NCBI RefSeq assembly: GCF_000993805.1
Contig: NZ_CP009961.1
Coordinates: forward strand, 862,714 to 926,713
DNA from: Thermofilum uzonense
Lineage (GTDB): Archaea > Thermoproteota > Thermoprotei > Thermofilales > Thermofilaceae
Direction: 5' to 3'
DNA length: 64,000 bases
Below are positions 58,656 through 64,000 of the stretch, one piece after another (positions within the stretch are counted from its first letter, which is position 1; every line of letters starts with the position of its first letter). A program made the translations under genes and the position numbers. The notes below the pieces were generated by a model. It was not told the origin of the DNA. It did not search any database and worked only from the letters and a program-made list of their open reading frames with translations.

Positions 58656-58679
58656 GTAAGATATTTAAAGATATCTTAC
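58656..58679. promoter_or_regulatory. 24-base palindrome over the radA TATA box
   Basis: Arms gtaagatat (58656-58664) and atatcttac (58671-58679) are perfectly complementary around ttaaag. The minus-strand TATA-like TTTAAATA lies inside (about 58661-58669), roughly 40 bases upstream of the radA ATG. A protein binding here would cover the TATA box and block or modulate radA transcription. The binding factor is unknown. Confidence 0.55.
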
Positions 58680-58777
58680 AAGTATGGTGAAAGTGAAATC
58701 TAACGTTTAATACCTGGGAGCAGGAGTATCTCTAACGTACGACAAGCTTAAGTAGCAATTTAGATGTAAAACACGAT

Positions 58778-59338
58778 ATGACTATGGAATATGCGAGAGC
58801 TCCATCTCTCGAAGAGGCTCTAAACCTGATTCTTGAAAGATTAGTAGGAATCTCCAAGAGAAAAGGATTAAGGGCTTCGAAGAGCGGAATCCAGCAAGGA
58901 ATAGGCTTCCACCTCGACACCCCATATATAATTGTTGAGGGTCTCATCCAGAGAGGTCTTATTTCCCTTACTGGGGAAAAGTTTGTCCTCACAAGTCCTG
59001 GTGAAACATTTGTGGAGTATGTTGTAGAAATTGCAAGGTTGATTAAACCTTATTCTCTTTTCCCGGAATTCGATGAAGGAAGAATTGTTGGAGCAGTCCT
59101 CTATGCGCTTTATGACTGGACAAACAAGAAGGACGCTAAACAAATTGTCGAGGATGCCCGGGAAACTCTGAGGCTTCTCAACGAGGTCAAAAAGAAGAAT
59201 AGCGATGCTTTTAAAATAATAGCCGTCACATTACCGAGACTATACTTTGAAGATGGGAAATACACCCCATTCTCGCTCATCGAAAAGATTTATCCCTCGA
59301 TAGCACATGAGGCACAAGGCGTCAAGAATACTTGTTGA
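58778..59338 (+). CDS. Hypothetical protein, helical
   Basis: A 186-residue protein I do not recognise. The N-terminal 70 residues could form a winged helix (LEEALNLILERLVGISKRKG; IIVEGLIQRGLISLTGEKF), and the rest is helical. No catalytic motif is visible. ATG 58778 has another ATG two codons later. It is divergent from radA, with the palindrome between them, so the two genes might be co-regulated. Confidence 0.6.
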   Translation: MTMEYARAPSLEEALNLILERLVGISKRKGLRASKSGIQQGIGFHLDTPYIIVEGLIQRGLISLTGEKFVLTSPGETFVEYVVEIARLIKPYSLFPEFDEGRIVGAVLYALYDWTNKKDAKQIVEDARETLRLLNEVKKKNSDAFKIIAVTLPRLYFEDGKYTPFSLIEKIYPSIAHEAQGVKNTC

Positions 59339-59419
59339 TTAAGCCCAAAAGTATGAGGCTCCTTGTGTGTAAGGCAAACATTTACCTTTATCTAAAACAT
59401 TACTCTCGAGTGAGCACCT

Positions 59420-60454
59420 GTGATTAAATTAAAACGGATAGAGTTTGATGTTCTGAAGTCTCTCCCCACCTCGAGGGATTTTACAGATATTGTGAGGAGT
59501 TCAGGGATTAGCCCATCTAGTGTTCGAGATATTCTAGAGAGGATTAGGAGGAGCTTTCTTATAAGGGGCTTCTTTCATCTTTCAGGGCTCGGATACCAGT
59601 TGTATTTAGTGAGGAAAGAGTTTGACCCGATTCTACACATAAGACTTGTGCCCTTCATTATTGAAAAAATACCTGTTTTGGTCAGTAAAAGTAGATCCTT
59701 AACATTCTATCTCGTCATGGGACCCCCTGAAGGCAGAGATGAGGTAGCTGATATATTGAAAGTTGACCCAGATACTGTAACCCCTGTGAGAAGATTTGTT
59801 TGGAGACCCGACGTTGCGCGCGGTTTAACACTCAAAGACGCCGACCTTAATCTCGACATAGATTATATAAGGGAAAACTTTGAAAAAGTGGTAGTACCCT
59901 CGTTTGAGCCCCCGATTAGACAAAGACCCGATCACATCGATTTATGGATAATAGCTGAGCTCGCCAGGAACCCATTTGTTAAACTGTCCAGCATAGCCCG
60001 AAGTATGGGAATAAAACAACAAGTTGCAAGCTATCATTACCTACAACATGTAAGGCCTTTCCACATATTTAATGCTGTCACCCCTAGGTTTTCCTCTTTG
60101 AATATTCCCGGGGTTTTTCTCGAAATTTCTGTCAAGAATGGAATGGCGGATCAACTGGCATGGGCGCTTACAAACCATCCTTATATAAGGGAAGCCTTTT
60201 CAGCATCCGACGGGAACGTGTACGCCCTCACATATCTTCAAGGACGGGAGTTATGGGATCTTTATAAATTCTTGAAAGAATCCGATTCGATAGAGGACTT
60301 AAGACTTTATGGAGTCCTTATCGATGAGATAAAGGAGTATACACCTCCTTTTGGTGAAGCCTTTAGGGAGGACCCATACAATCTTAGGCCAATGTATGAG
60401 GCGGTTCAAGTTCCCTCAAAAGCATCCGGGTGGATGCTCTACGAAATCACGTAA
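59420..60454 (+). CDS. HTH regulator with two DNA-binding regions, Lrp-like
   Basis: A 344-residue protein with a helix-turn-helix near the start (RDFTDIVRSSGISPSSVRDILERIRRSFLIRG) and a second in the middle (NPFVKLSSIARSMGIKQQVASYHYLQHVRP). The region after each HTH has alternating strands and helices like Lrp/AsnC ligand domains. It is a plausible transcriptional regulator with duplicated architecture. GTG 59420 is the start. It precedes the zinc-ribbon membrane genes by 93 bases on the same strand. Confidence 0.65.
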   Translation: MIKLKRIEFDVLKSLPTSRDFTDIVRSSGISPSSVRDILERIRRSFLIRGFFHLSGLGYQLYLVRKEFDPILHIRLVPFIIEKIPVLVSKSRSLTFYLVMGPPEGRDEVADILKVDPDTVTPVRRFVWRPDVARGLTLKDADLNLDIDYIRENFEKVVVPSFEPPIRQRPDHIDLWIIAELARNPFVKLSSIARSMGIKQQVASYHYLQHVRPFHIFNAVTPRFSSLNIPGVFLEISVKNGMADQLAWALTNHPYIREAFSASDGNVYALTYLQGRELWDLYKFLKESDSIEDLRLYGVLIDEIKEYTPPFGEAFREDPYNLRPMYEAVQVPSKASGWMLYEIT

Positions 60455-60547
60455 AGAACTATAAGGCTGTAATGGGAAAAATAATTCTGATTCTTGGAGT
60501 GATACTACGGAGAAGACTTATCAAGCAGAACCCTTTATAAACTTGTG

Positions 60548-61501
60548 ATGGAGTCATTATCTTGTAAGAGATGCGGGGCGCCTCTCTCGGTTGATCCCGA
60601 GTCTCTAATAGCCGTTTGCGATTACTGTGGGTATCCAAACATTATTGGAGGTGACTTTTCAAGCGAACATGTTAGTATAATACCGTCGAAGACAAGGGAA
60701 GTTGTTGAGAATAAATTTATTGAGGTCGTGAAGAAGGATCCCCAGCTCTCAAAGATTGAAGACATCGAGGTATTAGAGATTTCAGGAGCATATTTTCCAG
60801 CATGGTATACTACTATCATCAGGGCAAATGTAAGGGCTTCCTGGTATACCACAGTGATAGAAGAGAGAAATAACAGGGTTATTACTCGTCGCGTACTCCA
60901 ACATGAGGAACGCACTATTTCAAGGAAGATTTTCCTGCCTGCCAGGCGTCGTATTCCCTCAGAACCAGTACTTAATGCGTTAGCAAGCTACACGGTGAAA
61001 AAGGCTGAATCTATCTCACCTACACGTGAAGACTTTGACTGGGAAAAAATTAAGCTAGAATTTCTAGGTGTAGAAATTGGGAGGCAAGAAGCGCTTAGGA
61101 TACTTACGGACAAATTCATCGATTCGCTCAGAGAGGAGTATAAGAGTAGAGGAGAGCAACTGGACTTCTTCTCAGCAAGCATAGTTAAGGTTGAGGAGCC
61201 TGTGCTTCTTTACGTTCCTGTTTGGACAATTTCCTACACGGCCCACGACTCTGTTTATTTGGCGGTATTTGACGGGTATGATTTGACGTGTCTTTATCGC
61301 TCGGAACCTTTAACTTCTTTGGAGAGAATCGCAGGCTTTTCGTTAGGCCTAGCCCTGTCCTCTCTCTCCGGCCCTATTTTTGCGGCAACCGCATCGCTTA
61401 CAGGTTTTGAAACATCCCTTCTATTCCTAGGACTCTTAGCGACAGCCGGCTACACGATAACTAAGAGCGCAATGGCCTCAGCAAGGGTGGAAAATGCATG
61501 A
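60548..61501 (+). CDS. Zinc-ribbon protein with C-terminal membrane helices (first)
   Basis: A 317-residue protein. Residues 5-28 are a zinc ribbon, CKRCGAPL...CDYCGYPN. The middle has strand-rich repeats, with YFPAWYTTIIRANVRASWYTT and LLYVPVWTISYTAHDSVYLAV. The C-terminus has two membrane helices (IAGFSLGLALSSLSG, TSLLFLGLLATAGYTI). The stop overlaps the start of a second gene of the same layout by four bases. A role at the inner face of the membrane is likely; function unknown. ATG 60548 is preferred over the GTG three bases before. Confidence 0.75.
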   Translation: MESLSCKRCGAPLSVDPESLIAVCDYCGYPNIIGGDFSSEHVSIIPSKTREVVENKFIEVVKKDPQLSKIEDIEVLEISGAYFPAWYTTIIRANVRASWYTTVIEERNNRVITRRVLQHEERTISRKIFLPARRRIPSEPVLNALASYTVKKAESISPTREDFDWEKIKLEFLGVEIGRQEALRILTDKFIDSLREEYKSRGEQLDFFSASIVKVEEPVLLYVPVWTISYTAHDSVYLAVFDGYDLTCLYRSEPLTSLERIAGFSLGLALSSLSGPIFAATASLTGFETSLLFLGLLATAGYTITKSAMASARVENA

Positions 61502-62436
61502 GCGTGGCAAAAGAGCATACTGTTAGATGTCCTCACTGCGGAGCTGAGTTTCAAGTTCCTCTAAGCGCCTCGAGAGTGACTTGTCCCTACTGCTTCACCG
61601 TCTTCGACGCCAGGGAACTTACGGTTAAGGAGGAAAACCATTACTATTTCCCCTTAAGTAAGACGTTGGATCCCTTTGAGAAGCTCGTCAAGTTCATCTC
61701 GCGACAATACGCGGTTCCAATAGATCTCCCTAAGAGTTTCACTGTAGATAAGAGGGAATTGTACTGGGTACCCGTTTACTTCTTCTTTGCCGATGTCACG
61801 GCTGAGGCTAGGGGGCATAGCAACATGTATGGCGAACAAACCTCCGAGATTAGAGAGACCAGGCTTGTTTCTATTCCCGCCTCTGGAACCTGGCTTGACG
61901 AAATCCTGAACAAATATCCTTTCCCCGTCCGCGGAAAACTCCCCTTCAATCCAGAGATAACTTCTAGGGGCCTTTACTTAAATCCGGCTCTTGACGGTAA
62001 CGCTGCCCAGAAAAAAGTAGAGCAACTCGTAACCTCGAAGGTGAGGCTAGAGGCTTCAGAGAGCTTCAACACCTTGTACTCAGTTAAGATTATCGAGAAG
62101 AAAATTGAAAATCGTGGACTCATACACTATCCCATCTGGGTTTTAGGATATAACTATAATGGGAGGAGTTACCAAGCAATTGTTGACGGCGCTAGTGGAA
62201 TTGTTATACACTCCGAGTATCCCCAGACAGTGAGGGGAAGAATCTCCCTGGCTGTTTACGCCTTGCTTTCAGTTGTTATGGGCGTAGCAGGCGCTTTGCT
62301 TTACTCGTATCTAGTAGGTGAGGGCTTCCTAGCACTTCTTGGAGGGCTCGTCGTAGGCGGCGCGACGGCTTTGCCGGCTCTAACGAGGTCTGCGACTCGT
62401 GTTGCCAGGGCAAGCGAGTATATGGAGTTTCGGTGA
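61498..62436 (+). CDS. Zinc-ribbon protein with C-terminal membrane helices (second)
   Basis: A 312-residue relative of the preceding protein. The zinc ribbon CPHCGAEF...CPYCFTVF is at residues 11-34; the middle has ELYWVPVYFFFADVTAEA and LIHYPIWVLGYNYNGRSYQAI, the same alternating pattern; two C-terminal membrane helices follow (LAVYALLSVVMGVAGALLYSY and FLALLGGLVVGGA). ATG 61498 overlaps the first gene by four bases. The pair probably forms a heteromeric membrane complex. Neither resembles a known enzyme by eye. Confidence 0.75.
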   Translation: MSVAKEHTVRCPHCGAEFQVPLSASRVTCPYCFTVFDARELTVKEENHYYFPLSKTLDPFEKLVKFISRQYAVPIDLPKSFTVDKRELYWVPVYFFFADVTAEARGHSNMYGEQTSEIRETRLVSIPASGTWLDEILNKYPFPVRGKLPFNPEITSRGLYLNPALDGNAAQKKVEQLVTSKVRLEASESFNTLYSVKIIEKKIENRGLIHYPIWVLGYNYNGRSYQAIVDGASGIVIHSEYPQTVRGRISLAVYALLSVVMGVAGALLYSYLVGEGFLALLGGLVVGGATALPALTRSATRVARASEYMEFR

Positions 62437-62446
62437 AAAAAAGAAC

Positions 62447-63328
62447 ATGTATGTTAGGCCTTTTGACCCTTGGCGTAAGACAAGCCTTTGCACGTGTCCT
62501 TTCAAGTACAGCGTAAATCCTTACACTGGTTGCTTTCATGGATGCCTTTACTGTTACGCCTCCTCATACATTAAAGACTTTTTTAACCCACGGCCAAAAG
62601 AAGACTTTCTAAGAAGAGTTCAGAGAGACTTGGAGAAGATAAAAGAAGGCTCCATAATAAATATCTCGAGCAGCAGTGATCCCTATCAGCCCTTAGAAGA
62701 AAAATACAGGTATACGAGACACCTACTCGAGATGCTAAAGGATCGTTTCATTATTGAGATAGTAACGAAGTCGGATCTCGTAACCCGAGACGTCGACATA
62801 CTCTCAAGTTCAAGGTCACTGGTATCGATAACAGTGACAACTCTGGACTCAGGCATTGCTAGACTACTCGAGCCTCGCGCTCCGCCGCCTAAGAGAAGAG
62901 TGGATGCGATAGAGCGTCTCACGGAGGCGGGTGTTCCCGTTGTTGTTCGCTTAGATCCTCTCATCCCGGGTTTAAACGACGACATTGAAAACATCATAGA
63001 GGTGCTCGAAGCCGTATCGCTAGCTGGCGCAAATCACATAGTAAGCTCGACTTACAAGGTTAAACCCGATAATCTGGGACGGCTTTCCAAGGTGTTCCCA
63101 GAAGTCATCCCAAGGGTAAAGGAGCTTTATCTCGAGAAGGGTCAGAAAATTCACGGATATATCTATGCTTCTAGAAGTTATAGAGCCGAGATTCTGAAGC
63201 TCGTCAAGGTCGAAGCTGAGAAAAGAGGGATGACCTTTGCAACGTGCAGGGAAGGCTTATCAAACCTCAACACACCAGGGGTGAGTTGCGATGGTACTCA
63301 CCTAGCCCTGAGAAAAGCAATAATCTAA
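62447..63328 (+). CDS. Radical SAM protein, SplB (spore photoproduct lyase)-like
   Basis: Radical SAM protein of 293 residues. The cluster motif is NPYTGCFHGCLYCYASSYIK (CxxxCxxC), preceded by CTCPFKYSV; downstream are ISSSSDPYQPLEEKYR and ITVTTLDSGIARLLEPRAPP. These match the SplB-related group often annotated as DNA repair photolyase. Archaea lack spores, so its true reaction is open. ATG 62447 lies 10 bases after the stop of the zinc-ribbon gene; the open frame to 62399 inside that gene is unsupported. It forms an operon with the two zinc-ribbon proteins. Confidence 0.85.
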   Translation: MYVRPFDPWRKTSLCTCPFKYSVNPYTGCFHGCLYCYASSYIKDFFNPRPKEDFLRRVQRDLEKIKEGSIINISSSSDPYQPLEEKYRYTRHLLEMLKDRFIIEIVTKSDLVTRDVDILSSSRSLVSITVTTLDSGIARLLEPRAPPPKRRVDAIERLTEAGVPVVVRLDPLIPGLNDDIENIIEVLEAVSLAGANHIVSSTYKVKPDNLGRLSKVFPEVIPRVKELYLEKGQKIHGYIYASRSYRAEILKLVKVEAEKRGMTFATCREGLSNLNTPGVSCDGTHLALRKAII

Positions 63329-63398
63329 ATCTTAAAGTGTTTTTGATTCCTTAGGTTATTTGATGATGAAAAGAAGATAAATAAAAAATGTTTTTAGG

Positions 63399-63962
63399 CT
63401 AAAGGAGCTTCTTTAACTCATAGGGTTTCCATCCAAGTTTTTCTCGAAACTCATTTATGAGCTGTATAGATTTCTCTTTCTCCTCTTTGGGCATCTTCGA
63501 GGATTTAAGAACTCCCATGAAGAGGGCGTATAGCCTCGCGTTGATTGTAGCCTTGGATATGCCGAAGTCGAGGTCATCCTCTAGCTCCTTCAGGATGCCC
63601 TTAACCTCCTCAGCGGAAGAGAGGCCGGGGGGACCTATGTCTTTTACTTCTCGCCCCAGGTAAAGGTGGCCCTTTTGGACTACAACCGCTTTCCCATCCT
63701 CGATAGTAAGCCTACCTTTCATTATTCTGTCGTAGAAGACCCAAGCGTCATGAGCATGCGGAGCCATTTCCTTTAACCTGAGTAGAACAAAGCGGCGTAT
63801 CTCGCTTGTAGAGGCACCATCCTTTATCTTCTCCTCAGCTTCCTTCGTTATCTCGTGGGCAACCTCAGGAGGGGCGCCTGCAGCTATACATGCATTATAT
63901 ATTTTTTGCGGATTAAAATCCTCGACTTTACCGCTTTGCTTTACAACTTTTTTAGAAGCCAT
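63399..63962 (-). CDS. ATP-cone domain protein
   Basis: A 187-residue protein with an N-terminal ATP-cone (residues 5-95): VVKQSGKVEDFNPQKIYNAC, then ITKEAEEKIKDGASTSEIRR and FVLLRLKEMAPHAHDAWVFYDR. This nucleotide-sensing module occurs in ribonucleotide reductases and in NrdR repressors. There is no NrdR zinc ribbon and no reductase catalytic domain; the C-terminal half is helical (DDLDFGISKATINARLYAL). It may regulate deoxynucleotide supply. The start is ATG 63962, close to the right edge. Confidence 0.8.
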   Translation of the reverse strand: MASKKVVKQSGKVEDFNPQKIYNACIAAGAPPEVAHEITKEAEEKIKDGASTSEIRRFVLLRLKEMAPHAHDAWVFYDRIMKGRLTIEDGKAVVVQKGHLYLGREVKDIGPPGLSSAEEVKGILKELEDDLDFGISKATINARLYALFMGVLKSSKMPKEEKEKSIQLINEFREKLGWKPYELKKLL

Positions 63963-64000
63963 TATGATACTTGGGGTAAATGCAAGGATTTAAGCGTGAT

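Noticed and set aside
60531-60540. TATA-like ctttataa just before the first zinc-ribbon gene.
   Set aside because: It is only about 11 bases from the ATG, so a transcript from it would begin inside the gene; not used as its promoter.
63360-63398. A tgatgatga stretch resembling box C near 63361.
   Set aside because: No box D follows at a suitable distance; the region is simply AT-rich and precedes a gene end.

Overview
The window reads as a gene-dense archaeal chromosome of the Thermoproteota (crenarchaeal) type, most like Thermofilum-type lineages. The evidence is a RadA recombinase, ribosomal protein S25e, an Lhr-family helicase with a zinc ribbon, archaeal-type phosphoglycerate mutase, pantoate kinase, ThiN, AbrB-PhoU regulators and a geranylgeranyl-reductase-family protein. 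Many genes have a TATA-like box 24-28 bases upstream of their own start codon, which suggests leaderless mRNAs, while internal operon genes carry purine-rich ribosome binding sites. Base composition looks moderate. The genus is an inference; the archaeal, crenarchaeal-like nature is well supported. No rRNA, tRNA, insertion sequence or CRISPR array was seen.

Region 1 (1-10.6 kb, minus strand) holds two related energy-conserving membrane complexes. The upstream operon (10588 down to 3190) is a group 4 [NiFe] hydrogenase built on a complex I plan: small subunit, fused C/D large subunit with four metal-binding cysteines, a ferredoxin subunit with a NuoA-like tail, then H, J, K, L and N/M-type membrane subunits. 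Directly downstream a second operon (3066 to the left edge) encodes NuoA, B, C, D and H of a cysteine-less complex I.

Region 2 (10.8-23.3 kb) is housekeeping and regulation: two AbrB-PhoU proteins, a ParB/SerK-like protein, a GNAT acetyltransferase, a purine operon (CBS-less IMP dehydrogenase, a deaminase-type amidohydrolase, GMP synthase), a probable box C/D RNA, a radical SAM/B12-type operon with its own HTH protein, biotin ligase, a sugar-nucleotide epimerase and a KaiC-like ATPase. Region 3 (23.4-27.2 kb) is a phosphate transporter operon pstSCAB.

Region 4 (27.2-43.2 kb) holds two MoeA proteins (one with a periplasmic-binding-like tail), acylphosphatase, pantoate kinase with an ECF S-component, phosphoglycerate mutase, NAD synthetase, an MFS transporter, two UbiA prenyltransferases (heme O synthase-like and MenA-like), a CbiMNQO cobalt/nickel transporter that could feed the hydrogenase, and a C69 peptidase. 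Region 5 (43.2-49.9 kb) has a frameshifted DUF488 gene, a geranylgeranyl reductase-like flavoprotein, AlaX, an AIR-synthase/ThiN fusion, a membrane-anchored phospholipase-D-type nuclease and a zinc-ribbon/thymidylate kinase fusion.

Region 6 (50-64 kb) is rich in DNA-repair and information genes. A compact four-gene operon (49994-52373) encodes a winged-helix protein, a RecA-fold-like protein without a Walker A motif, a RadA paralogue and a RecB/Cas4-type nuclease; I regard it as the best candidate for an undescribed system. Further on are Lhr helicase, S25e, canonical RadA behind a palindromic promoter, two adjacent zinc-ribbon membrane proteins followed by an SplB-like radical SAM protein, and an ATP-cone protein.
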